A DNA stretch of 64,000 nucleotides from the NCBI RefSeq assembly GCF_011752935.1, contig NZ_VWWO01000001.1, positions 744,001 to 808,000 on the forward strand. Direction: 5' to 3'. Both the position numbers and the translations under genes were made by a program. Shown one piece after another: positions 35,162-43,761 of this stretch; within the stretch, counting starts at the first letter, position 1; each line of letters begins with the position of its first letter. The stretch is from Chitinophaga sp. Cy-1792. GTDB taxonomy: Bacteria; Bacteroidota; Bacteroidia; Chitinophagales; Chitinophagaceae. The notes below the pieces were generated by a model. That model had not been told where the DNA came from. It ran no database searches and saw nothing but the letters and a program-made list of their open reading frames with translations.

Positions 35162-38100
35162 TTAGTTGATACTCCCCCGCTCCATCTCTGCCAGCATCTT
35201 CCGGTAATGGGCGCTTTCCATTAATACCGGCTCATATCCCATTATAATAACCTGTTTTCGTGCACGCGACAACGTTACCAACAGCTTTCTGTCTACCTCT
35301 ATATCCGACTGCTCCCACCTGAACTGTCCTATACACTCCAGCGTCTGTACCTGCGCCGCATGGTACACCGCCAGCGAGACTATAATAATATCATTCTCAG
35401 AACCCTGAAAACGCTCCACGGTATCTATATTGATATGGACAGATTGTAAATCCGGCTCATTGGAAATCATCTCCCTGATCAAACTTATTTGTGTACGCCA
35501 TGGTGTTACCACCCCTACTGTATCTTTATTAAATGCAGCACCATAAAGGTTTTTAAGATGCTTCAACAGTTCCGTTACACGCGCGGCTTCCGTCCTGTTC
35601 ATCTTGGAGGTAGGCTCATACGGACTGGGAATAAACACCTTTCTACCTAAAGACAACACTTTATCCCAACTTCCGGCGACAGCTGTGTTATGTTCGAAAA
35701 CCTCCTGCTGCTCCCGCTTTCCGGAAGAAAGCTGCCCTGCATAATAGTGATTGACCAATGCTGCGATACTGTCGTGCATACGGAAATGCGTATTCAGCAT
35801 ACCCCAGGAACGCCGCCACTGCTGGCTTTTACATTGCTGCATCAGCCGTTCAAAAATAGAAGAGCGTAAATCGTGAATGCCCAGCGTTTTGAGGGCCTCT
35901 CCTTTGGTACTACAGAAAAAGCTTTCCTGTGCCACCACCGGCGGAAGCTGGTTCTGATCACCGATCAGGATGAACTTGCGGAAAGGCATCAGTAAACCAA
36001 GCAACTGAGGCTCTGTCAGCTGAGAAGCCTCGTCGGCAATAAGTACATCAGCAGGAATCCCCATCATCAGCAACAACTCCAGTCGTGTAGCCATGGTGGC
36101 CACTGTGCCTACAAATACCCGGTGGCTGGTAATGAATTGCTTCGCTGCTTCGAGGGAGCCATTCAGGCAATGATCGCGGAGTTGCAGTGCGGAGTCGGTA
36201 TTGCGGCCGCCCATCCGCAAATAAGGTATCTGACAGGCATCTAACTTAATAGAAATCTCCTCCACTGCCTTATTAGTAAAAGCAACTATAATAACGTGAT
36301 TGCCTCTTTTTACCAGCTCATCTGCTATCGTAGTCAGCATGGCAGAGGTTTTGCCGGTACCCGGCGGACCTTGTAATAAATAGTAATCTTCCGCTTCGAT
36401 AGCATCCCTAACTATCTGTTCCTGATTGTCGTTAAACATTTTTGGCAACGGAACAGGAAGCGCTTTAACAGCGGGAGACCTGAGGCCCAGCAGTTTTTCC
36501 GCCTTATAGCTGTACTGCGGTGCCAGCATATAAAAGAGCGATGCGGCAGCTGTCCAGTAGTTGGATTCGTATATATCGTGTTCGATGATCCATTCGTCGT
36601 ACTGACGGAAGAAGTCCAGCGTCATCTGCCGGTTATTCAGAGAGAATACCAGGAAGTCTTTACCCAGCTCATCTATCCGTCCTTTCAGCAGCTGTTGCTG
36701 TAAGGGTGCCAGTTCCAGGCCGGTGCGCGGATAAATAATTGCCGTGTCCCCTACCCTGAAATTATGGCTCACAGCACCTACTATATCAAAAGTTACGGCG
36801 CTGCTGCTGGTATCGAATTCGCGGAATTGCAGGCCGGAAATAATATTGAAGCGGCCAGCCTTCTCTTTTTCGTCCTGTAGCCAGAGTGCCGCAAATCCAT
36901 CGGCATCATCTTCCCGGTTTACTTCGGAAAACATCCCGCATTTTGCCTGTAGAAACTCGCGTAGGGTAAACGACAGATATTCTTTATAATAAGATTTACA
37001 TACTTCAGATGCTTCCAGCCAGGCTTTTTCAAAGCCCATAAAAGGTTCCGCACTGAAAGAAGGCAGTCCTGCCGCGCTGGTGCTGTTGATAGTTGAAAGC
37101 ACATCATATTCGCCGGCAGCCAGTCGGAGTAGCATGGACACCACCTCATTACGGAGTTGCAGCAGGGCATTTTCGCCGGCATGTGTACTGCTGACGTTGC
37201 GCAGTGGCTGCGAATCGGCTGCTGAATAAAGAATGGCCGAACTGCCTTTTCGCTGTGGGCCGAAGGCAGAACGTAGTAACAGGTTATAGCCGATAACCTG
37301 CATTTCGTGGTTTTTCCAGGTGTTGAAGTCTGGCGAACGACCACTTTTTAACTCAAAAATTTCTTTACGGTGAGGATCGGTATCATCTTCGGCCATGAGA
37401 TCGAGTCGGCCCTGCAGTCCGTACATAGCGGAAAAGAAGGTCGGCTCTATCCTGATGGGTTTATCCTGCAGGTCTTTGACTGTCTGGTGGAGATTTCCCC
37501 AGTGCGACTCCCGGATTTCCCGGAACATCTCATTTATTTTATCGCGACCATATGCGGCAGCGTGCAGGACGTTATCCGCAACGGTTTCCTTAAAGGAGGT
37601 TTTGAAGTCAATTTCCTTGTTACGCAGCATTTCATCCAGCAGTGCGTTGACAAGGTTACCGCGGAAAGCTGCAGGACTGGAGCTTTGCGGCACCAGTTTG
37701 CGGACCAGGTATTGCAGTCTGTTCACGCCTTTATGGTTGAAGCATTCTGCCAGGTCACTGATGTCTATGAGTAAGTCGGGCTCCAGTACGAGCTGACTTT
37801 CTGCTGTGGTGGTGTAAAAATCGGGCAGGGAGTCATCTGGCGTATCCTGGTCTTCCTGGGCGCAGTGTAGCACATGAATAGAATCATAGGGCCGCAGCTG
37901 GCCATGTAGCGACATGACTGAAACTGAATCCAGTCCATCGAGGGAGAGCTGGAAGTTTCCCTGTTCATCATTTCTGACCTCCAGGACACAGGAGTATTTT
38001 CCCTGGGGATTGGTGACCAGTGGCCCTACTGCGGTAATCATGCACCGCAGCGATGGTATGGTGGCGGGTCTTTGCCGGAGGCTCCGGGAAAGGGTACGGT

Positions 38101-38479
38101 CGCCGGTATCGTAATAAAGTTCGGAGAGCTTTAGTGGTACTACTTCTTCATAAAACCAGGCTACAGATTCTGCCAGTGCTTTGATACAGAGCAGATGTTC
38201 TTCCGGTTGCAGCGGGAAGAGGGATTTTGTAGCGCGATTGGTGAGAATACGAAGGGTGGTTAATTGTTGTTGTATATCGGGAGATACTATTTCTTTATCG
38301 AAATAGAACTGCATGCGTGCGAACAGGTTACCGAAAGAACGGTGTTCTTCGCGGGTAAGGTCCCTGAAAAGGTGTTCCAGTATCAGTTTATAGAGCCTTA
38401 CTTTTTCTTCCGGCTGCTGCTGGCCGGCGGCTTCGGTAATTCTGGCGTAAAACGCTGCTGCTTTGGTTGGTGCGCGCAT
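35162..38479 (-). CDS. Dna2-like nuclease-helicase
   Basis: Protein of 1105 residues joining two activities. Near residues 355-395 a PD-(D/E)xK nuclease core is visible: RLDLMAED, then EIFELKSG and MQVIGYNLLL. From about 680 it is a superfamily 1B helicase with Walker A LLQGPPGTGKTSAML (about 700), Walker B LIADEASQLTEP (about 815), GDQNQLPPVV, FRMHDSIA, VGVVTPWRTQ, VERFQGSENDIIIVS and LLVTLSRARKQ. The order resembles Dna2 and suggests a role in DNA end processing or repair. The flanking iron-sulfur cysteines of Dna2 are not evident. It is a single-gene unit. Confidence 0.88.
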   Translation of the reverse strand: MRAPTKAAAFYARITEAAGQQQPEEKVRLYKLILEHLFRDLTREEHRSFGNLFARMQFYFDKEIVSPDIQQQLTTLRILTNRATKSLFPLQPEEHLLCIKALAESVAWFYEEVVPLKLSELYYDTGDRTLSRSLRQRPATIPSLRCMITAVGPLVTNPQGKYSCVLEVRNDEQGNFQLSLDGLDSVSVMSLHGQLRPYDSIHVLHCAQEDQDTPDDSLPDFYTTTAESQLVLEPDLLIDISDLAECFNHKGVNRLQYLVRKLVPQSSSPAAFRGNLVNALLDEMLRNKEIDFKTSFKETVADNVLHAAAYGRDKINEMFREIRESHWGNLHQTVKDLQDKPIRIEPTFFSAMYGLQGRLDLMAEDDTDPHRKEIFELKSGRSPDFNTWKNHEMQVIGYNLLLRSAFGPQRKGSSAILYSAADSQPLRNVSSTHAGENALLQLRNEVVSMLLRLAAGEYDVLSTINSTSAAGLPSFSAEPFMGFEKAWLEASEVCKSYYKEYLSFTLREFLQAKCGMFSEVNREDDADGFAALWLQDEKEKAGRFNIISGLQFREFDTSSSAVTFDIVGAVSHNFRVGDTAIIYPRTGLELAPLQQQLLKGRIDELGKDFLVFSLNNRQMTLDFFRQYDEWIIEHDIYESNYWTAAASLFYMLAPQYSYKAEKLLGLRSPAVKALPVPLPKMFNDNQEQIVRDAIEAEDYYLLQGPPGTGKTSAMLTTIADELVKRGNHVIIVAFTNKAVEEISIKLDACQIPYLRMGGRNTDSALQLRDHCLNGSLEAAKQFITSHRVFVGTVATMATRLELLLMMGIPADVLIADEASQLTEPQLLGLLMPFRKFILIGDQNQLPPVVAQESFFCSTKGEALKTLGIHDLRSSIFERLMQQCKSQQWRRSWGMLNTHFRMHDSIAALVNHYYAGQLSSGKREQQEVFEHNTAVAGSWDKVLSLGRKVFIPSPYEPTSKMNRTEAARVTELLKHLKNLYGAAFNKDTVGVVTPWRTQISLIREMISNEPDLQSVHINIDTVERFQGSENDIIIVSLAVYHAAQVQTLECIGQFRWEQSDIEVDRKLLVTLSRARKQVIIMGYEPVLMESAHYRKMLAEMERGSIN

Positions 38480-38567
38480 TTATGCAAGATAATGCAATGC
38501 TGTACTTTTTGCATCAATCAGGCTTTTGTTTTACCTTTCTTAGGATTTATAGTGTAAACCTTTTTTT

Positions 38568-39365
38568 ATGTCAGGCAAAAAGATAGCCATTATAGGTGGT
38601 GGAAATCTGGGATCGGCCATTGCCCAGGGATTGCTGAAGAGCGGTTTTTCAAAGGCGGGTGATATTACTATCACCAAAAGAAACACGGATACACTCGGGG
38701 AGCTGAAGGCTGCCGGTGTACAGGTGGAAAAAGATAATGCGGTGGCGATTCGCCAGTCGGAAGTGATTATAGTGGCGCTGAAGCCCTATAATGTGCGGGA
38801 AGTATTGCAGGAGTTCAGCGGTTTATTTGACCCTTCCAGGCAGATTCTTATCAGCGTGGTTACAGGTGTTAGTATAGATGATCTGGAGAGAATTGTGCCG
38901 GGTATGGCCGTGGTAAGGGCGATGCCGAATACAGCGATTGCCATTCAGGAATCGATGACCTGTTTGTGTTTCAAGCATGCAACACAAGAGCAGACAGATT
39001 ATGTTACCAGCATGTTCAACCATATGGGAGCAGCCGTGAGCATTGATGAAAAGCTGATGGATGCCGCTACTGTATTGGGTGCATGTGGTATTGCCTATGC
39101 GTTGCGTTTTATCCGTGCCAATATCCAGGGAGGTATTGAGATTGGTTTTGATGCCCGTACCGCCAGTCTGATTGCTGCGCAAACCGTTAAGGGAGCAGCG
39201 GAACTGTTGATTCGTGAGAACCGTCACCCCGAGGAAGAAATAGATAAGGTAACTACTCCTAAAGGCTGTACTATAGCCGGTTTGAATGAAATGGAGCACC
39301 AGGGCTTCAGTTCATCGCTGATCAAAGGAATAACCGCATCTTACAATAAGATAGTGAAGGGATAA
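38568..39365 (+). CDS. proC: Pyrroline-5-carboxylate reductase
   Basis: NAD(P)H-dependent enzyme of 265 residues for the last step of proline synthesis. The N-terminal Rossmann motif is IIGGGNLGSAIAQGL. The family segments VVRAMPNTAIAIQESMT and TPKGCTIAGLNEMEHQGF (C-terminal dimer domain, near 225-245) are clear. It starts 88 bases from the divergent helicase gene. Confidence 0.95.
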   Translation: MSGKKIAIIGGGNLGSAIAQGLLKSGFSKAGDITITKRNTDTLGELKAAGVQVEKDNAVAIRQSEVIIVALKPYNVREVLQEFSGLFDPSRQILISVVTGVSIDDLERIVPGMAVVRAMPNTAIAIQESMTCLCFKHATQEQTDYVTSMFNHMGAAVSIDEKLMDAATVLGACGIAYALRFIRANIQGGIEIGFDARTASLIAAQTVKGAAELLIRENRHPEEEIDKVTTPKGCTIAGLNEMEHQGFSSSLIKGITASYNKIVKG

Positions 39366-39448
39366 TTATCTCCCCTGATTTCATTAATTATAGTGGATAA
39401 CTGAAAATTTTTCCGAAGAGATATCGGAAGAGGATTGTATTGTCCGGG

Positions 39449-39943
39449 TTAATCTTTCCTGGGGTAATCGAAAAAGAGGAAAGTTTTTTTAGCGCGGTCG
39501 AAATCCTTCCAGTTATCGGTATCGGCCTGGATAGCGAATACGCCGGCAGTGGGGACATTGTCTATCCTGATTTCTTCGGTCAGGTAATTGGCAAAGTCTG
39601 TGATACCGGGATTGTGTGCAAAGATGGCCACGATGTTTAAGTCATCATCTATTTTGGTGATTACTTTGAGGAACGTGGATGCATAGCACAAATACAATTC
39701 TTCTTCCAGGAGGATCGCCTGTTTGGGGTAATGCCATACATCAGCCATTAATTTGGCGGTGGTGCGGGCTCTTTTAGCCGGGCTGGAGATCACCAGTTCG
39801 GGAACTACTCCTTTATCTCTCAGACGTTCTGCCATCTCAGGAGCATTCTGTTTTCCCCGTTTGTTAAGTGGCCGGTCGAAATCGTCCGTATCGGGATCGT
39901 TCCAGCTGGATTTAGCATGTCGGATTAGTAGCAATGTTTTCAT
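39449..39943 (-). CDS. SixA-like phosphohistidine phosphatase
   Basis: Histidine phosphatase of 164 residues. The catalytic RHAK motif is in LLLIRHAKSSW (4-14), the second His is in AIFAHNPGITDFANYL, and SSPAKRARTTAKLMA carries the conserved Arg. This size and lack of a large insert match SixA, which removes phosphate from phosphohistidine in phosphorelay or PTS proteins. The target here is not known. Confidence 0.87.
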   Translation of the reverse strand: MKTLLLIRHAKSSWNDPDTDDFDRPLNKRGKQNAPEMAERLRDKGVVPELVISSPAKRARTTAKLMADVWHYPKQAILLEEELYLCYASTFLKVITKIDDDLNIVAIFAHNPGITDFANYLTEEIRIDNVPTAGVFAIQADTDNWKDFDRAKKTFLFFDYPRKD

Positions 39944-40072
39944 GGGCTGAAAACCTGTTGTTTACAATAACGAAAATACAGAATAGGAATCGTTGTGATG
40001 TCATTTAAAATAAAATTAACATCGGAAAAGACAATAAAGTTGTTACACCCCGGAGATTGCCAATATTGTTTT

Positions 40073-40146
40073 CACGAAGAAGGGCAGCCCCGTCGGGGCT
40101 GCCCTTCTTCGTGTTTACCGGACGCCTTCGGCGTCCGGTAAACACG
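40073..40146. repeat. Two overlapping long perfect hairpins
   Basis: The first hairpin (40073-40113) has a perfect 19-bp stem with a 3-base loop. The second (40110-40146) has a perfect 17-bp stem with a 3-base loop. They share CGTG at 40110-40113, so they compete for these bases. They lie between sixA and purF, which both read leftward. This is unusually strong structure for a terminator and resembles a REP-type extragenic palindrome. Confidence 0.8.
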
Positions 40147-40154
40147 AAACCAGC

Positions 40155-40187
40155 AAAAAAAAGAGAGCACCGGATGGTGCCCTCTCT
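40155..40187 (-). terminator. Terminator of purF
   Basis: On the minus strand AGAGAGGGCACC, loop ATCC and GGTGCTCTCT form a stem with one bulge, followed by a run of T. It lies 37 bases past the purF stop. Confidence 0.8.
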
Positions 40188-40223
40188 CAAAATTTATCAA
40201 GACTTCTCGTATAACGTATACCG

Positions 40224-42071
40224 TTAGTAACCTCTTTCGTTTTTACCTTCCATGAAGTTCATGAAAGCTTTGTTTACAACGCGGTTACCGCCCGGAGTTG
40301 GGTAGTCGCCGGTGAAGTACCAGTCGCCCAGGTTGTTAGGGCAGGCTTCGTGCAAGCTTTCGATGGATTGGTAAATAACTTCGATTTTAGCATTGATACC
40401 TTGTGGAGTAAGGATCTGTGCGATTTTATCAGAGATTTGTTGTGGTGTGAATGGTTTATAGACATTTTTCACCACGTTTTGTGCGTGCAGGGTGTTGGTA
40501 CGTTCCAGCTCTTTACAGAGGCCGTAAGCTTCCTGCAGGATGTAATCCTTGCCTTGCTCTTTCAGGAGTGCGATAGCCGCCTGGAAGGCAACGAAGTCAC
40601 CCATTTTACTCATATCGATACCATAGCAGTCAGGGTACCTGATCTGCGGAGCAGAAGAAACGATGATGATACGTTTAGGGCCGAGGCGGTCGAGCATTTT
40701 CACGATGCTTTCTTTCAGGGTGGTACCACGAACGATAGAATCGTCGATAACTACCAGTGAGTCTACGCCAGGTCTTACGGTACCGTAGGTGATATCGTAC
40801 ACGTGCTGTACCATTTCATTACGGCTGGAATCTTCTGTGATGAAGGTTCTCATTTTCACATCCTTGATCGCGATTTTGTCGATACGGATGCGACGGTTCA
40901 CCATTTCGTTCAGTTTCTCTTCGTCGAAATCTTTACCCCAGGAAAGGATTCTTTCCACTTTAATTTTGTTGAGGTAGTCTTCCAGGCCTTTGAGGAGTCC
41001 GTAGAAGGCAACTTCAGCGGTATTAGGGATAAATGAGAAGATGGTATTACGAAGGTCGTTGTCGATAGCTTTGAGAACGGTGCCGGAGAGATTGCGTCCG
41101 AGGGCGGTACGTTCTTTATAGATTTTTTCATCATTACCTCTGGAGAAGTAGATCCTTTCGAAGCTGCAGGCTTTACGTTCTTTAGGTTCGAGGATTTGCT
41201 CAATAGCGTATTCGCCATTAGGTTTAACGATGAGGGCATTACCTGGCATCAGTTCCAGCACTTCATTTTCACCAACGTTGAAAGTGGTACGGATTGCGGC
41301 TCTTTCGGAGGCAGCTACGATCACATCGTCGTTGATATAGTAGTAGGAAGGACGGATACCGTGTGGATCGCGGATAACGAATGCGTCGCCGGTGCCGATG
41401 AGGCCGGCAGCATGGTAACCGCCATCGAATAAGGAGAATGCCTGTTGAAGGATGTGTTTGATGTCGAGGCCATTGCGGCGTACTTCATCTTCTTTGCTGA
41501 TGAAGTGGTGTACCACTTCGAGCATGGCAGCGAGGTCGCTGTTTTTGTGTACTTCACCAGGGTTTGCGTTTACGAATTTGAAGAGTTCGTCAGCGTTTAC
41601 GAGGTTGAAGTTGCCTGCCATAGCGAGGTTGCGGGCAGGGATGGTGTTATATCTTACGAAAGGATGGCAAAGTTCTACGTTGTTTTTACCCTGGGTAGCA
41701 TAGCGAAGATGTCCCATGAGGAGTTCACCGAGAAATTTGAGGTGTCCTTTCATCAAACCCGGATATTTGGTGATTTCGGGTTGATACTTTTCGATTTCCT
41801 GAATCTCGTCCCTGATTTTGCTGAATACGTCGCCAATTGCCTGTGGGGCTGCGCTACGTACGCGGTGCATAAAGGGAACACCTGGTTCAGTGTCTAATTT
41901 TACAGCTGCAACACCAGCGCCATCCTGGCCTCTGTTGTGCTGCTTTTCCATGAGCAGATATAATTTATTCAGCCCATAAAAAACGGTCCCATATTTCTGT
42001 TGATAATAAGAGAACGGTTTTCTCAATCTAATAAATGCCAGTCCGCATTCATGCTTGATCGCATCACTCAT
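40224..42071 (-). CDS. purF: Amidophosphoribosyltransferase (long Bacteroidota form)
   Basis: Enzyme of 615 residues for the first committed step of purine synthesis (PRPP plus glutamine to phosphoribosylamine). The N-terminal glutaminase domain follows an 8-residue propeptide: MSDAIKHECG, with C9 as the expected nucleophile, then KQHNRGQDGAG. The PRPP-binding loop is SLVVIDDSIVRGTTLKESIV. It is about 100 residues longer than E. coli PurF, as is common in Bacteroidota. The ATG at 42092 would lengthen the propeptide; 42071 fits the family. Confidence 0.93.
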   Translation of the reverse strand: MSDAIKHECGLAFIRLRKPFSYYQQKYGTVFYGLNKLYLLMEKQHNRGQDGAGVAAVKLDTEPGVPFMHRVRSAAPQAIGDVFSKIRDEIQEIEKYQPEITKYPGLMKGHLKFLGELLMGHLRYATQGKNNVELCHPFVRYNTIPARNLAMAGNFNLVNADELFKFVNANPGEVHKNSDLAAMLEVVHHFISKEDEVRRNGLDIKHILQQAFSLFDGGYHAAGLIGTGDAFVIRDPHGIRPSYYYINDDVIVAASERAAIRTTFNVGENEVLELMPGNALIVKPNGEYAIEQILEPKERKACSFERIYFSRGNDEKIYKERTALGRNLSGTVLKAIDNDLRNTIFSFIPNTAEVAFYGLLKGLEDYLNKIKVERILSWGKDFDEEKLNEMVNRRIRIDKIAIKDVKMRTFITEDSSRNEMVQHVYDITYGTVRPGVDSLVVIDDSIVRGTTLKESIVKMLDRLGPKRIIIVSSAPQIRYPDCYGIDMSKMGDFVAFQAAIALLKEQGKDYILQEAYGLCKELERTNTLHAQNVVKNVYKPFTPQQISDKIAQILTPQGINAKIEVIYQSIESLHEACPNNLGDWYFTGDYPTPGGNRVVNKAFMNFMEGKNERGY

Positions 42072-42089
42072 GCCTGAAAATTGAAGATG

Positions 42090-42097
42090 CAAAGCTA
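42090..42097 (-). promoter_or_regulatory. -7 element TAGCTTTG of purF
   Basis: On the minus strand TAGCTTTG fits TAnnTTTG, 18 bases before the ATG at 42071. It also covers the upstream in-frame ATG at 42090-42092, which supports the downstream start. Confidence 0.55.
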
Positions 42098-42149
42098 CGG
42101 CAAATAAAGTTAAAATCCGTCACGGGAGCGTAAGGCAGTTGTATAAACG

Positions 42150-42189
42150 GCAAGAGGGCCGCTGTGATACTACACTGCGGCCCTCTTGC
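42150..42189. terminator. GC-rich hairpin after the SurA-like gene
   Basis: A perfect 13-bp stem, GCAAGAGGGCCGC with GCGGCCCTCTTGC, has a 14-base loop and lies 20 bases past the SurA-like stop. The A-run is on the plus-strand 3' side, so the minus-strand end lacks a good T-run. Confidence 0.6.
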
Positions 42190-42208
42190 AAAAAAGTTAA
42201 ATATCTGC

Positions 42209-43591
42209 CTATTGCTTGGCTAGCTGCCCCATCCATTGACTGATATGGGTACAGTTTTTATATTCTGGATCTACGTGTACGTAGAATGTAGGAATCTTTT
42301 CCTTCAGCCATTTGTTGATAGCCTCCGCCTGTTTGATTTGGAGAGTACGTGCCTGAATACGGGAATAGTCGTCGTTCAGGTTTTCTCTGTGAGGCTGGCT
42401 GCGTGACTTCAGATAAACGATACGAACGGAAGTGCGGCCGTTTTCATCTGTAAACTGTGTTGGTTTGGAGATCTGGCCTGGCTTCAGGGTATCCAGCATC
42501 ATTACGATGGCTTTGTCTGCCTCATCGTCCAGCTGGTCGATGGTGAGCAGGGTACCTTCACCGGTTTTGGACTGCAGCATACCACCGGTGAATTTGGCGG
42601 ATTGCTCATCACTGAATTCGTTTACCGCTTCAGAGAAGGTCAATTTATTGTTCAGGATCAGGTTGCGGATAGAGTCCAGCTTGGTAGTAGCGGAGCTAAG
42701 GTCTGATTTTGTTACGGCAGCTCTTACGAGGATGTGTTGAACGGTAACGTTATCGCCCTGACGTTTGATCATCTGGATGATATGGTAGCCGTGCTGGGAT
42801 TTAACCGGGCTGGAGATCTCTCCTTCTTTCAGACGGAAAGCTGCTGCCAGGAAGTCTGGGTCCCAGGTATTTTTATCATTACGGTTCAGGTTGTAGATAC
42901 CTCTGTTTTCTTTTACGCCCGGATCTTCGGAGTAAAGGATGGCGAGGGAGCTAAAATCAGATTCTTTATTCAGCACGCGTTTTTTGAAATCGAGCAGGCG
43001 GTCGATGGCGTATTGGTCCATTTCGCGGGTAGCTTTAGGGCTGATAACGATCTGACCGATTTCCAGCTCAGATTCATAGAATTTGAGGCTGTCTTTAGGA
43101 ATTGCGTCGAAATATCTTTTTACTTCAGAAGGGGTTACTTTCACCTGGTCGATGATTTTACCACGCATTGCCTGGGCGAGCAGACCTTCTTTAATAGGTG
43201 TGCGGAACCTTTCACGCAGCTGGTATACGGAGTAGCCGGTGATTTCCTTCATTTTATCTTTGGATCCGTAGAGCTGTTCGAAATAGCGGATACGGTTTTC
43301 CATCTGACCTTCGATATCGGCATCTGAAACGGGTAAGGAGTCGCGTTCGGCCTGAAGCACCATTACCTTTTGGGAAATCAGCATTTCCAGGGTATTGCAG
43401 GGTGCATCATGGGGCAATACGCCATCCACGGTATTACGCTGTTGATCAGCGAGGGCACCGTCCATGTCGGATTTGAGGATAATCTTATCCCCTACTATGC
43501 CTACAATCTTGTCTGCTATCAGTTTTTGCTGTGCCGAAGCGGCATGACCGAGCATTAAGGTGATAGCGGATAAAGCCAGAATTTTCTTCAT
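42209..43591 (-). CDS. SurA-like periplasmic peptidyl-prolyl isomerase
   Basis: Periplasmic chaperone of 460 residues. The signal peptide is MKKILALSAITLMLGHAASA. A SurA N-terminal helical domain (about 25-165) is followed by two PPIC (parvulin) domains, the first with LYSEDPGVKENRGIYNL and KSQHGYHIIQMI, the second around 285-390 with NEFSDEQSAKFTGGML. It should assist folding of outer-membrane proteins. The ATG at 43621 would give ten residues before the signal peptide, so 43591 is used. Confidence 0.9.
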   Translation of the reverse strand: MKKILALSAITLMLGHAASAQQKLIADKIVGIVGDKIILKSDMDGALADQQRNTVDGVLPHDAPCNTLEMLISQKVMVLQAERDSLPVSDADIEGQMENRIRYFEQLYGSKDKMKEITGYSVYQLRERFRTPIKEGLLAQAMRGKIIDQVKVTPSEVKRYFDAIPKDSLKFYESELEIGQIVISPKATREMDQYAIDRLLDFKKRVLNKESDFSSLAILYSEDPGVKENRGIYNLNRNDKNTWDPDFLAAAFRLKEGEISSPVKSQHGYHIIQMIKRQGDNVTVQHILVRAAVTKSDLSSATTKLDSIRNLILNNKLTFSEAVNEFSDEQSAKFTGGMLQSKTGEGTLLTIDQLDDEADKAIVMMLDTLKPGQISKPTQFTDENGRTSVRIVYLKSRSQPHRENLNDDYSRIQARTLQIKQAEAINKWLKEKIPTFYVHVDPEYKNCTHISQWMGQLAKQ

Positions 43592-43608
43592 ACTAGTATC
43601 GTAAAGTT

Positions 43609-43616
43609 CAAAAATA
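43609..43616 (-). promoter_or_regulatory. -7 element TATTTTTG of the SurA-like gene
   Basis: On the minus strand TATTTTTG fits TAnnTTTG and lies 17 bases before the ATG at 43591, which supports that start over the one at 43621. Confidence 0.5.
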
Positions 43617-43703
43617 ACCAAATAACATTCAGTCCTGCACTAAAATTCTACGGATTTAACAAAAGTTTAGATCAGTACGGAAAAATACCGGATATCTCTA
43701 TAA

Positions 43704-43739
43704 GAAAAAAAAAGCAGCGAAGGGATACTTCGCTGCTTT
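43704..43739 (-). terminator. Terminator of the rimP-nusA-infB operon
   Basis: On the minus strand AAAGCAGCGAAG pairs perfectly with CTTCGCTGCTTT over a 5-base loop and is followed by a run of T (43704-43710). It lies 22 bases past the infB stop. Confidence 0.85.
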
Positions 43740-43761
43740 TAAGGATATAAAAGCCAGAGGC

